DNA from: Microbacterium testaceum StLB037
GTDB taxonomy: Bacteria; Actinomycetota; Actinomycetes; Actinomycetales; Microbacteriaceae
Length of the DNA stretch: 64,000 nucleotides
Direction of reading: 5' to 3'
Assembly (NCBI RefSeq): GCF_900104345.1
Contig: NZ_FNJN01000004.1
Span: 186,802-250,801 of the forward strand
Shown here: positions 16,835-25,113 of the stretch, piece by piece
Layout: every line of letters begins with the position of its first letter
Position numbering within the stretch: the first letter of the stretch is position 1
Program-made: the position numbers and the translations under genes
The notes under the pieces: generated by a model
Seen by the model: only the letters and a program-made list of their open reading frames with translations
Told to the model about the DNA's origin: nothing
Database searches by the model: none

Positions 16835-17509
16835 TCAGGCCGTGCCCGAGGCCTCGACGCGGCGCGCGGCCCGGCGAACCGACTCCGGCACCGGCGTTCC
16901 CGCCATCGTCTGCGGCGAGGTGACGGGGTCGCCGGCGACGACCCGCAACGGCAGCATCCCGGCCCAGACGGAGCGGTCCTCCCCGTCGTCGTCGACCTCG
17001 ACGAGAGAGCCGGCGTTGTCCTTCACGCTCGCCTGGGCCAGCGGGATGCGCAGCACCATGGTCGCCGCGATCTCGCGCGCGGTCATGGGTCGCACGTCTT
17101 CGCTGCGCCCCGGCATGAGGTGCTCCGACAGGGTGAGTAGAGCCGCTTCCTTCTCTTCGGGAGGGACGACGGATGCCACCGCGTGCACGACCGCGCAGCG
17201 GTAGCGCATCGAGCTGTCGAAGAGCGAACGAGCGTACTTCAGGCCCATCAGGTGCGTGATCGTCAGGCTCACCGGAGCTCCGGCGGCGATGCGGCGGAAG
17301 AAATCGCTGCCGGTCGAGCCGTGCACGAGGAGGTCGTCGCCGTCGCGACCGATGCCCACCGGAAGGGCGACCGGGCGGCCGTCGCGGACGATCGCGAGGG
17401 TGGCGTACAGGGCCGTGTCGATCACGTCGTACAGGGCCGCGCGGTCGGTGCGCTGATGGTGGGCGCCGCGGCGGACGCGCGTCAGAGTGGTCAGGGGCAG
17501 GTCGGTCAT
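16835..17509 (-). CDS. Pyridoxamine 5'-phosphate oxidase family protein
   Basis: A 224-residue flavin-binding split-barrel protein. DTALYATLAIVRDGRPVALPVGIGRDGDDL is the first barrel segment in pieces, followed by LLVHGSTGSDFFRRIAAGAPVSLTITH, which is typical of the PNPOx-like NimA/HugZ-type family that binds FMN, F420 or haem. The start MTDLPLTT at 17509 is chosen because a longer form would run through the MocR operator. It is divergent from a MocR/PdxR-type regulator, a pairing suggesting a link to vitamin B6 or a PLP-sensed pathway. Confidence 0.78.
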   Translation of the reverse strand: MTDLPLTTLTRVRRGAHHQRTDRAALYDVIDTALYATLAIVRDGRPVALPVGIGRDGDDLLVHGSTGSDFFRRIAAGAPVSLTITHLMGLKYARSLFDSSMRYRCAVVHAVASVVPPEEKEAALLTLSEHLMPGRSEDVRPMTAREIAATMVLRIPLAQASVKDNAGSLVEVDDDGEDRSVWAGMLPLRVVAGDPVTSPQTMAGTPVPESVRRAARRVEASGTA

Positions 17510-17531
17510 GGGTTCAGTCCACGCGAGTTCG

Positions 17532-17574
17532 TGGTCCAGGTCATAGTCCGCTTTTCCCGCATTCTCGTGGACCA
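17532..17574. promoter_or_regulatory. Inverted repeat TGGTCCA/TGGACCA, probable MocR operator
   Basis: TGGTCCA (17532-17538) and TGGACCA (17568-17574) are exact reverse complements 29 bases apart, between the divergent PPOX and MocR genes. MocR regulators usually bind spaced repeats in such gaps. Binding inferred. Confidence 0.5.
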
Positions 17575-17591
17575 GTGACAGAATCCGAGAC

Positions 17592-19013
17592 ATGATCTCC
17601 GCCGGCATCCTGGATCGCGAATCGTCGGTGCCCCTGCACGAGCAACTCGCGCACAACCTGCGCGCGGCGATCCTGTCCGGACGCACCGGTGGGGGAGAGC
17701 CGGTCCCCTCGACGCGCGTGCTCGCCGCGGATCTCGGGATCGCGCGGGGGACGGCGGTGGCCGCCTACGAGATCCTCGCGGGGGAGGGCTACCTGGTGAC
17801 GCGCGCCGGGAGCGTGACCGTCGTCGCCGAGGTCGTCGGCTCGTCGACCGGCCCGGTCCAGAGGGGCTCCCGGCCCTCGCCGGCGACGACTCCCACCCTC
17901 GTCGACCTGCGCCCCGGGCGTCCGCACACCGCGGGCATCGCCGACGCCGCCTGGCGCTCGGCGTGGCGGCGGGCGGGAGGCGTCGATCCGGCATCCGATG
18001 TCGACGACGTGCGGGGCGATCCGCTTCTGCGCGACCAGATCGCCCGGCATCTCGGACGCACCCGCGGGCTCGACGTGGTTCCCGACGAGGTCATCGTGAC
18101 CGCGGGGACGAGCGATGCGGTGCTGCTGACGCTGCTCGCGCTCACGCCCCGGAACGTCGGTCGCCCCCTCCGCGTGGGCATCGAGAACCCGGGATACCCG
18201 CGCGTTCGTCGGGTCCTGCACCGGCTGGGGGTCGAGGCGGTGCCGTTCCCGGTGCGCCTCGACGACGGTCTCGATCTCGACGCCGTCGAGGCCCGCGCCG
18301 ATCTGGACGCCCTCGTCGTCACTCCTCACCATCACTACCCCCTCGGAACACGGTTGGATGCCGCTGCCCGCGCGCGACTGCTCGCCTGGGCCGCGCGCAC
18401 CGGCGCGGTGATCGTCGAAGACGACTACGACAGCGAGTTCCCCCACGGGCGGGCACCGTTGCCCCCGCTTCACCTGCTCGATCCCGCGCGGGTCGTCATG
18501 ATCGGCACCCTGTCGAAGGTCCTCAGCCCGGCGTTGCGGAGCGGGTGGATCGTCGCCACCGGGGAGCTGCGCGATCGCCTCGTCGCGGCTCGGGCCGACC
18601 TCGACCCGCCGGTGTCGCAGGTGCAGCAGCGCGCGCTTGCCCTGTACCTCGGCGAGGGCGCGCTCGCACGGCACACCGCCCGTCGCCGTCGCGACTATCG
18701 CCACCGCCGCCGCCTGCTGCTCGAAGCGTTCGCCGAGATCGAGGGGGTGGAGCTCACCGCGACCGACGGTGGGCTGCACGCCGTGGTCCTGCTCCCCGCG
18801 GCCGGGGCCGGGACCGAGCAGGACGTGGTCGACCGGCTCGCGGAGGCGGACGTCCGCGTGGCCCCTCTGACCTCGTACGGGGTGCCCGGCGCCTTGACTC
18901 ACCTCCCCGCGGGCATCGTCTTCGGCTACGCGGGTCCGTCGACGGTCGTCCTGATGGATGCCGTGCAGACCATGATCCGCCTGCTGACGCGTCGCGACGA
19001 TCCTTGCGATTGA
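17592..19013 (+). CDS. MocR/PdxR-type GntR regulator with aminotransferase domain
   Basis: A 473-residue fusion. The N-terminal winged helix (VPLHEQLAHNLRAAILSG ... VPSTRVLAADLGIARGTAVAAYEILAGEGY) is GntR-type. The C-terminal part is a fold-type I aminotransferase with VEDDYDSEF and the PLP lysine Lys309 in GTLSKVLSPALR. Members such as PdxR sense PLP and activate B6 synthesis; others control GABA or taurine use. The neighbour is a flavin split-barrel protein rather than pdxST, so the regulated pathway is uncertain. ATG at 17592 follows CAGAAT by seven bases. Confidence 0.88.
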   Translation: MISAGILDRESSVPLHEQLAHNLRAAILSGRTGGGEPVPSTRVLAADLGIARGTAVAAYEILAGEGYLVTRAGSVTVVAEVVGSSTGPVQRGSRPSPATTPTLVDLRPGRPHTAGIADAAWRSAWRRAGGVDPASDVDDVRGDPLLRDQIARHLGRTRGLDVVPDEVIVTAGTSDAVLLTLLALTPRNVGRPLRVGIENPGYPRVRRVLHRLGVEAVPFPVRLDDGLDLDAVEARADLDALVVTPHHHYPLGTRLDAAARARLLAWAARTGAVIVEDDYDSEFPHGRAPLPPLHLLDPARVVMIGTLSKVLSPALRSGWIVATGELRDRLVAARADLDPPVSQVQQRALALYLGEGALARHTARRRRDYRHRRRLLLEAFAEIEGVELTATDGGLHAVVLLPAAGAGTEQDVVDRLAEADVRVAPLTSYGVPGALTHLPAGIVFGYAGPSTVVLMDAVQTMIRLLTRRDDPCD

Positions 19014-19019
19014 CGCCCG

Positions 19020-20603
19020 CTACCGCCCGAGGATCTCCAGCGCCGCCATCGCCGCGTTCTGGCCGCCGATGCCGCTGACCGCCCCGCCGCGCTGGGCGCT
19101 CGAGCCGCACAGCAGCACGCGCGCGTGCGGGGTCGCCACGCCCCAGCGGTCGGCGGGGGAGTCGGCCGGTGCCGAGAGCCAGGGCCACGACAGCGCGCCG
19201 TGGAAGATGTCGCCGCCGATCATGTTCAGCGATTCCTCGAGATCGCGTGTCGTCCGGGCCTCGATGCACAAGCGACCGTCGGGTGCCCGCAGGATGCAGT
19301 CGCGCAGGGGCTCGGCGAGGACGGAATCGAGCGAGGCCTGCGCGGCCGCGAGCAGGCGGGCACCGGCGGCCACGGCATCCGTGTCGTCGATCAGGCGATG
19401 CGGAACCTGCAGGCCGAACATCGTGAGCGTCTGCGCGCCCGATGCCCGCAGTTCGTCGCCGAGGATCGACGGATCGGTGAGCGAGTGACAGGAGATCTCG
19501 ACCGGGAGCGGCTCGGGGATGAGCCCTCCGGATGCCGCCGCGTGGGCGGCATCCAACTGGGTCATCGTCTGGTTGACGTGGAACGTGCCCGAGAACGCGG
19601 CCTGGGGGGTCACCGACTCGTCCCGCAGACGGGGCAGACGCGAGAGCAGCATGTTGACCTTGACCTGCGCCCCCTCGGGCTCGTCGGCGCCGGTCGTCGC
19701 GGCTCCGCCCGCGGCGAGTAGCCGTTCGAGTACGGCGCGGCCGACACCGCTGAGCACGAGGTCCCCGTGGAAGACCTCGGAGCGGTCGGTCAGGGTGTGC
19801 ACGTCGCCGTCGGGTGAGATCGAGACGACCTCGACCCCCGTGACGATCTCGGCCCCGGCTTCGCGGGCCGCGCGCTCGAGCTCGGCCGTGACGGCGCCCA
19901 TGCCGCCCACCGGGACGTCCCAGTCCCCGGTTCCGCCGCCGATCACGTGGTAGAGGAAGCAGCGGTTCTGCGCGAGGGAGGGGTCGTCGGACGACGCGAA
20001 CGTGCCGATGAGGCCGTCGGTGAGCGCGATGCCCCGCACCAGGTCGCTGTCGAACGAGGAGCGCAGCAGATCCCCCAGGGGGCGCGTCGTCAGGGCATCC
20101 CACAGCTCGTCGTCGCCCACGCGCTCGCGCACCTCGTCAGCGGTGGGCAACGGCTCGGTCATCGTGGGGAAGACGGCCCTCGCCACCGGGGCGAGCCGGT
20201 CGCCGAACGCCGCGAAGCGTTCGGCCTCAGCGGCGTCGCCGGTCGTGCGCGCGAACGAGGCGGCGGTCGCCTCGGCATCGTGGGTGTCCACCAGGATGCC
20301 GCGGGTGGGATCGGTCGGGTCGGGCGTGTAGGAGGAATAGCGTCGACGACGCAGCTCGAGGCGGAGCCCCAGATCGTCGATGATCTGCTGCGGCAGCAGG
20401 CTCACGAGGTACGAGTAGCGCGACAGTCGAGCATCGACCCCCGCCCACGGGCGCTCCGACACGGCGGAGCCGCCCACGGCATCCGATCTCTCGATCACCA
20501 CCACGCGTCGCCCTGCCCGGGCGAGATAGGCCGCGGAGACGAGGGCGTTGTGCCCGCCCCCCACGATGACGACGTCGTACCGGCGAGAATCCGAAGCGGT
20601 CAT
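19020..20603 (-). CDS. FAD-dependent oxidoreductase, phytoene desaturase-like
   Basis: A 527-residue flavoprotein. The N-terminal dinucleotide motif is VVIVGGGHNALVSAAYLARAG, with the glycine pattern GGGxNxL seen in CrtI/PYROXD2-like proteins, followed by VVVIERSDAVGGSA. The C-terminus (GVATPHARVLLCGSSAQRGGAVSGIGGQNAA) is the second FAD segment. Despite the resemblance to carotenoid desaturases, no other carotenoid genes are nearby, so the substrate is unknown. It converges on the MocR gene with a six-base gap and is divergent from the inositol phosphatase family gene. Confidence 0.82.
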   Translation of the reverse strand: MTASDSRRYDVVIVGGGHNALVSAAYLARAGRRVVVIERSDAVGGSAVSERPWAGVDARLSRYSYLVSLLPQQIIDDLGLRLELRRRRYSSYTPDPTDPTRGILVDTHDAEATAASFARTTGDAAEAERFAAFGDRLAPVARAVFPTMTEPLPTADEVRERVGDDELWDALTTRPLGDLLRSSFDSDLVRGIALTDGLIGTFASSDDPSLAQNRCFLYHVIGGGTGDWDVPVGGMGAVTAELERAAREAGAEIVTGVEVVSISPDGDVHTLTDRSEVFHGDLVLSGVGRAVLERLLAAGGAATTGADEPEGAQVKVNMLLSRLPRLRDESVTPQAAFSGTFHVNQTMTQLDAAHAAASGGLIPEPLPVEISCHSLTDPSILGDELRASGAQTLTMFGLQVPHRLIDDTDAVAAGARLLAAAQASLDSVLAEPLRDCILRAPDGRLCIEARTTRDLEESLNMIGGDIFHGALSWPWLSAPADSPADRWGVATPHARVLLCGSSAQRGGAVSGIGGQNAAMAALEILGR

Positions 20604-20665
20604 GGCCCCACGCTAACCACGGGGACGAATTCGTCGCAGGGGGTGGCGCACGTAGCCTGGATGCC

Positions 20666-21463
20666 ATGACTTCCGCAGCCGACCTGCTCGAGATCGCCAC
20701 GCGTATCGCTCGCGAAGCCGGGGAACTGGCCCACCGTCGGCGCCGGGAGGGGGTGACCGTCGCCGCCACCAAGTCGGCCGCCGCCGACATCGTCACCGCC
20801 GCCGACCGGGAGGTCGAGGCCTTCATCCGCGCCGAGCTCGCGCGCGAGCGGCCCGACGACGGCTTCTTCGGCGAGGAGTCCGGGGCCGAAGAGGGAACGA
20901 GCGGCATCACGTGGGTCGTCGACCCGATCGACGGCACCGTCAACTACGCGTACGGGATCCCGGCGTGGGCCGTGAGCATCGCCGCCGTCGAGGGGACTGC
21001 CGAGACCGCGGCGTGGACCGCGCTCGCCGGGGCCGTGTTCAACCCCGTGACCGGCGAGCTCTTCCGGGCCTCGCGCGGCGGGGGAGCCTGGCTCGGCGAC
21101 CAGCGCCTCGCGGTCAGCGAGGTGGGGCCCGCCGGAGGCCTCGTCGCGACCGGTTTCGGGTACAACCCCGAGACGCACGGCCCGGCTCTTGCGCAGCTCG
21201 CCCGCGTCATGCCGATCGCCCGGGATGTGCGCCGTATCGGCGCGGCCTCCCTCGACCTGGCCTCTGTGGCCGCCGGACGCGTCGACGCGTACTACGAGCG
21301 CGGGACGCAGCCGTGGGATCACGCCGCCGGCGCGCTGCTGGTGGCGGAGGCGGGCGGCGCCGTCGGAGGCGCCCCCGGAGGCCGGCCCGGAAACGGCATG
21401 GTCATCGCCGCGGGACCGGACTTCTACAGCCGTCTCGAGCCGCTGCTGGACTACGAGCGCTGA
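20666..21463 (+). CDS. Inositol monophosphatase family protein
   Basis: A 265-residue metal-dependent phosphatase. It has the full FIG/IMPase set: GEESG (Glu ligand), the core VVDPIDGTVNYAYGIP, and WDHAAGALLVAEAGG with the third Asp. Mg2+-dependent hydrolysis of inositol-1-phosphate, histidinol-phosphate or related phosphomonoesters is expected; the substrate is not distinguishable here. The start ATG follows TAGCCT by seven bases, indicating a leaderless transcript. Confidence 0.9.
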   Translation: MTSAADLLEIATRIAREAGELAHRRRREGVTVAATKSAAADIVTAADREVEAFIRAELARERPDDGFFGEESGAEEGTSGITWVVDPIDGTVNYAYGIPAWAVSIAAVEGTAETAAWTALAGAVFNPVTGELFRASRGGGAWLGDQRLAVSEVGPAGGLVATGFGYNPETHGPALAQLARVMPIARDVRRIGAASLDLASVAAGRVDAYYERGTQPWDHAAGALLVAEAGGAVGGAPGGRPGNGMVIAAGPDFYSRLEPLLDYER

Positions 21464-21548
21464 CAGAGCGTCTGCTCATGGCATTCCCAGACCAGCCGAG
21501 GTAGGGTGTTTACCAGTTCGTTATCTTCCGCAACCCGAACCTGCGGAG

Positions 21549-23147
21549 ATGGCCAAGCCCCCCAGCCCGAAGCCGTCGCTTTTCGCGACACGACACGAGA
21601 GCCCTTCCGCGTTGCCGTCAGAAGCCTCTGAGACTGAGCCCGCCGCCACCCGGCGGTCTCGTCGCCCCCTCCCCACGCCCGCTCCCGAGACGACCCCCCG
21701 GCTGACCCGAGCCGAGATGCGCCGTCGCTCCGCGAGCGAGACCCCCGTCGCCACGCTCGACGCCCCCGCGTCGGCACCCAAGGCCGCCGACCCCGCCCCG
21801 GTCGACGCCGAGGCCGCCTCTCAGCCCGAGCTGATCGAGAGCGTCGCCGCCGCGGTCGTCGAGACCGTCATCGCCGCGACCATCGAGCCGACCCTGCCGT
21901 CGCGCGACACCGCCGCGATTCCCGCCGAGCAGACCCCGGATGCCGCGTCCTCCGACGCCCTCGAGGTCACCGTCGTCGATGAGCAGCGTCGTTCCGACGA
22001 CGTCGCCGTGATTCTGCAGAGCGCGGACGGCGCCGTCGCGACCACCCCGGTGTCGCTGCCGACCTCGCCCATCACCCTTCCCGCCAGCCGCCGCGCGCGT
22101 CGTCGCCCCCAGGCGTCGGTCATCCTCGACTCCACGGTCGACGAGACCCCCGTCGTGTCCGAGCCGGTCGCTGAGCCGGTGTCCGAGCCCGTCGCGCGCC
22201 AGATGACGAAGACCGTCGTCGAGCAGCCCGCCATCGAGCGGCCGGACACCGCCGACGAGACGGCCGCGGACGAGTTCGCGACCGCCGCGCGCCTGTTCTC
22301 CTTCACCGGCGAGACGCCCACGCAGCAGGCGGCGCCGGTCACCCCGGCTCCTGAGCCCGTCTCGGAGGGCCTGCCCGCAGCAGCCGCTCCCCGCACTCGC
22401 CGCAACGTCCGCCGCATCGCGGCGACGTCCTTCTCGGTCGGCGTCATGGGCGTCGTCGGACTCCTCACGGTCGGCATGACAATGCCCGTGAGCGCGATCG
22501 CCTCGGCGAGCGGCACCGACAGCATCACCGCCCCCGCGGCCGACACCGCGACGACCCGTCTCGCGGTCGGCGGGGACGTCGCCTCGGCCGACGGAGCGAT
22601 CCAGGCCTACGTCGCGCCCGCTCAGTCGCAGGCCGCGGTCGTCGACCGCGCCGACGGCTACAGCGCCACCACGTACTCCAAGATGGCCGTCGACTCGGGC
22701 ATCAAGTACCCCACGAACTTCTACGTCAACGACCCGACTGCGCCCATCCAGTGGCCCTTCGCGGTCGGCGTGTCGATCTCGTACGGCTTCGGCATGCGCG
22801 ACGGCGGCTTCCACGAGGGTGCGGACTTCGTCCCCGGTGAGGGCGCACCCGTCCAGGCGATCGCCGACGGCACCGTCCGCATCGCGACCGAGCAGGGCGG
22901 CGCCTTCGGTGTGACCGTGCTGATCGACCACGTGATCGACGGCCAGCTCGTCTCGAGCCGCTACGGACACATGCAGTACGGCTCGCTCCAGGTCACCCCG
23001 GGCGAGAAGGTCCACGTCGGACAGTTCCTCGGACGCACCGGCAACACCGGTCGCTCGTTCGGCGCGCACACGCACGTCGAGATCCTGCAGAACGGCACGA
23101 CCCCGATCGACCCGATCGCGTGGCTGCGCCAGCACGCCGGCGGCTGA
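21549..23147 (+). CDS. M23 family metallopeptidase with long disordered N-terminal region
   Basis: A 532-residue protein. About 285 residues of Pro/Ala/Glu/Thr-rich, low-complexity sequence precede one membrane segment (about 293-318, SFSVGVMGVVGLLTVGM). The C-terminal lysostaphin-type domain has HEGADF (His422, Asp426) and AHTHVE (His507, His509), all the zinc and catalytic residues, so it should be an active peptidoglycan endopeptidase outside the cell. The topology implies a long cytoplasmic tail. ATG 21549 is the only ATG/GTG start between the previous gene and this frame. GGAG lies directly before it, closer than ideal. Confidence 0.85.
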   Translation: MAKPPSPKPSLFATRHESPSALPSEASETEPAATRRSRRPLPTPAPETTPRLTRAEMRRRSASETPVATLDAPASAPKAADPAPVDAEAASQPELIESVAAAVVETVIAATIEPTLPSRDTAAIPAEQTPDAASSDALEVTVVDEQRRSDDVAVILQSADGAVATTPVSLPTSPITLPASRRARRRPQASVILDSTVDETPVVSEPVAEPVSEPVARQMTKTVVEQPAIERPDTADETAADEFATAARLFSFTGETPTQQAAPVTPAPEPVSEGLPAAAAPRTRRNVRRIAATSFSVGVMGVVGLLTVGMTMPVSAIASASGTDSITAPAADTATTRLAVGGDVASADGAIQAYVAPAQSQAAVVDRADGYSATTYSKMAVDSGIKYPTNFYVNDPTAPIQWPFAVGVSISYGFGMRDGGFHEGADFVPGEGAPVQAIADGTVRIATEQGGAFGVTVLIDHVIDGQLVSSRYGHMQYGSLQVTPGEKVHVGQFLGRTGNTGRSFGAHTHVEILQNGTTPIDPIAWLRQHAGG

Positions 23148-23179
23148 CCCTCGATTCGTAAGAGAGTGTCGAGGTCTGA

Positions 23180-23185
23180 TATTCT
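23180..23185 (+). promoter_or_regulatory. Predicted minus-10 of the tRNA-Thr/Met unit
   Basis: TATTCT preceded by TGA (extended form), about 30 bases before tRNA-Thr. It is the most AT-rich point between the M23 gene and the tRNAs. No good minus-35 was seen. Confidence 0.4.
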
Positions 23186-23214
23186 CTTCTAGTTGCCCGG
23201 AGCGATCCGGGTAC

Positions 23215-23286
23215 GCCCCGATAGCTCAGTGGCAGAGCACTTCCATGGTAAGGAAGGGGTCGTCAGTTCAATCCTGACTCGGGGCT
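23215..23286 (+). tRNA. tRNA-Thr (GGT)
   Basis: Acceptor GCCCCGA (23215-23221) pairs with TCGGGGC (23279-23285). The anticodon arm CTTCC/GGAAG holds loop ATGGTAA, anticodon GGT. T-arm loop TTCAATC. CCA is not encoded. It is followed 34 bases later by tRNA-Met; a GGCATCC/GGATGCC hairpin lies between and may aid processing. Confidence 0.93.
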
Positions 23287-23320
23287 CAAGGCATCCTCAT
23301 CTGAATCCTGGATGCCGTGC

Positions 23321-23394
23321 GGCGGGGTAGCTCAGTTGGTGAGAGCGCACGACTCATAATCGTGAGGTCGCGGGTTCAAGCCCCGCTCCCGCTA
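23321..23394 (+). tRNA. tRNA-Met (CAT), elongator type
   Basis: Acceptor GGCGGGG (23321-23327) pairs with TCCCGCT (23387-23393) using two G-T pairs. The anticodon stem CACGA/TCGTG encloses CTCATAA, anticodon CAT. T-stem GCGGG/CCCGC. G-U at position 1-72 and the absence of three consecutive G-C pairs in the anticodon stem argue for the elongator rather than initiator tRNA; tRNA-Ile2 (lysidine) cannot be excluded by eye. Confidence 0.9.
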
Positions 23395-23407
23395 CAGATT
23401 CTTCGCG

Positions 23408-23436
23408 AAGCCGTCCTCCGGGACGGCTTTCGTTTT
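23408..23436 (+). terminator. Terminator after the tRNA pair
   Basis: A perfect 9-bp stem AAGCCGTCC (23408-23416) and GGACGGCTT (23421-23429) with loop TCCG, followed by TCGTTTT. Confidence 0.88.
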
Positions 23437-23489
23437 GTCGCCGCGAGGGGCGCGCGGCGGACTCCTCGCGCCCCGATAGGGTGAGCCGC

Positions 23490-24251
23490 GTGAGTGATTC
23501 GGGAGAGTTCGTCCAATCCCTCGCTCGCGGTCTCGAGGTGATCCGGGCATTCGACGCCGAGAACCCTGCGTTGACGCTCAGCGACGTCGCCCGTCGCGCC
23601 GATCTGACCCGTGCCGCCGCCCGCCGCTTCCTCCAAACGCTCGAGACTCTCGGCTACGTGCGTGCCGACGGTCGGGTCTTCTCGCTCACGCCGCGCGTCC
23701 TCGAGCTCGGTTTCAGCTATCTCTCCGCGCTGTCGCTGCCGGCGCTGGCTCAGCCGCACCTCGAGCGCCTGTCGCGCGAGGTGGGGGAGAGCGTCTCGTC
23801 GGCCGTGCTCGACGGTGCCGACATCGTCTACGTCGCCCGCGTTCCCACGCGACGGATCATGAGCGTCGGGATCACGATCGGTACGCGCTTTCCCGCGTAC
23901 GCCACCAGCATGGGGCGAGTGCTGCTCGCGGCCCTCGCCGAAGCGGACGCGCGACAGATCGTGGCAGCTTCGCACCTCGCGTCCCTTACCCCGCGCACGC
24001 GCACGGACGTCGATGCGATCGTCGCGGAGCTCGAGGCGGTGCGTGCTCAGGGGTGGGCTCTTGTGGACGGCGAGCTCGAAGAGGGGCTGCGGTCTCTCGC
24101 GGCGCCCCTTCACGATCGCTCGGGGGCGGTGGTCGCGGCGGTGAACATCTCGGCCAGCTCTCGCGGTGACGCGGACGAATGGCGCGAGCAGTGCCTGCCG
24201 GCGTTGCGGGCCGCCGCGGCCGAGATCGACGCGGACCTCCGCCTGGTCTGA
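23490..24251 (+). CDS. IclR family transcriptional regulator (PcaR/PobR-like)
   Basis: A 253-residue regulator: winged helix LTLSDVARRADLTRAAARRFLQTLETLGYV, then the IclR effector domain (VARVPTRRIMSVGITIGTRFPAYATSMGRVLLAAL). It resembles regulators of protocatechuate and beta-ketoadipate use, matching pcaIJF downstream. GTG 23490 is preferred because TAGGGT lies seven bases before it; GTG 23481 would overlap that box. A terminator and a nested dyad separate it from pcaI. Confidence 0.85.
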   Translation: MSDSGEFVQSLARGLEVIRAFDAENPALTLSDVARRADLTRAAARRFLQTLETLGYVRADGRVFSLTPRVLELGFSYLSALSLPALAQPHLERLSREVGESVSSAVLDGADIVYVARVPTRRIMSVGITIGTRFPAYATSMGRVLLAALAEADARQIVAASHLASLTPRTRTDVDAIVAELEAVRAQGWALVDGELEEGLRSLAAPLHDRSGAVVAAVNISASSRGDADEWREQCLPALRAAAAEIDADLRLV

Positions 24252-24261
24252 ATCGTCGAGA

Positions 24262-24291
24262 AGCCCCGCTCGTGCGGCGGGCGGGGCCTTG
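24262..24291 (+). terminator. Terminator after the IclR gene
   Basis: AAGCCCCGC (24262-24270) pairs with GCGGGGC (24282-24288), followed by CTT. The loop is 11 bases. It begins ten bases after the IclR stop. Confidence 0.6.
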
Positions 24292-24317
24292 CCGTGCCCG
24301 CGGTGATCGGCGTATCC

Positions 24318-24353
24318 TGTTCGCATAACGTACGTGTGTACGCACAGCGAACA
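24318..24353. promoter_or_regulatory. Nested dyad before pcaI, probable IclR operator
   Basis: Two perfect inverted repeats share one centre (24335.5). The outer arms are TGTTCGC (24318-24324) and GCGAACA (24347-24353); the inner arms are CGTAC (24329-24333) and GTACG (24338-24342) around GTGT. This 36-base region ends 16 bases before the pcaI start. Control by the upstream IclR protein is inferred. Confidence 0.65.
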
Positions 24354-24369
24354 AGCGAGGATGCTCCGC

Positions 24370-25113
24370 ATGATCGACAAGACCGTCCCCGACCTCGCGT
24401 CGGCCGTCGCAGGGATCGCCGACGGGGCGACCGTGATGATCGGCGGTTTCGGCCGCGCGGGTCAGCCCGTCGAGCTGATCGACGCGCTCATCGCGCACGG
24501 CGCCGGCGATCTCACCATCGTCAACAACAACGCCGGCAACGGCGACACCGGGCTCGCGGCCCTCCTGGCCGCAGGTCAGGTGAGCAAGATGATCTGCTCG
24601 TTCCCGCGCCAGAGCGACTCGTGGGTGTTCGACGGGCTCTTCCGCGACGGCAAGGTCGAGCTCGAGCTCGTGCCGCAGGGGAACCTCGCCGAGCGCATCC
24701 GCGCCGCGGGTGCCGGCATCGGTGGGTTCTTCACCCCCACCGGCTTCGGGACGCAGCTCGCCGAGGGCAAGGAGACGCGGCGCATCGACGACCGCGACTA
24801 CGTGCTCGAATACCCCATCCACGCGGATGCCGCGCTGATCAGCGCCCGCGCCGCCGACCGCTGGGGCAACCTCGTCTACCGCGAGACGGCGCGCAACTTC
24901 GGACCCATCATGGCCGCCGCCGCGGCGACCACCATCGTCCAGGTCGACGAGGTCGTCGAACTCGGATCCCTCGACCCCGAGTCCGTCGTGACGCCGGGGA
25001 TCTACGTCGATCGCGTCGTCGCCGTGGGGGAGCGACGGTGGCTGCGCGACGGCGTCTTCGTCGGCGGCGTCGACATCGAGGGCCGGGCCCTGGCATCCGA
25101 GGAGGAGAAATGA
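24370..25113 (+). CDS. pcaI: 3-oxoacid/3-oxoadipate CoA-transferase, subunit A
   Basis: A 247-residue family I CoA-transferase alpha subunit. DGATVMIGGFGRAGQPVELIDAL and NNNAGNGDTG are the CoA-binding glycine-rich motifs of PcaI/ScoA. With the beta subunit it moves CoA from succinyl-CoA to 3-oxoadipate in the last stage of aromatic catabolism. ATG 24370 is chosen since GAGG lies nine bases upstream; ATG 24361 touches that site. Its TGA overlaps the ATG of pcaJ. The IclR neighbour and the thiolase favour 3-oxoadipate over acetoacetate. Confidence 0.87.
   Translation: MIDKTVPDLASAVAGIADGATVMIGGFGRAGQPVELIDALIAHGAGDLTIVNNNAGNGDTGLAALLAAGQVSKMICSFPRQSDSWVFDGLFRDGKVELELVPQGNLAERIRAAGAGIGGFFTPTGFGTQLAEGKETRRIDDRDYVLEYPIHADAALISARAADRWGNLVYRETARNFGPIMAAAAATTIVQVDEVVELGSLDPESVVTPGIYVDRVVAVGERRWLRDGVFVGGVDIEGRALASEEEK

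Noticed and set aside
21464..21548. Cyclic di-AMP riboswitch before the M23 peptidase
   Set aside because: Such riboswitches precede cell-wall hydrolases in some actinobacteria, but the 85-base gap is too short for one.
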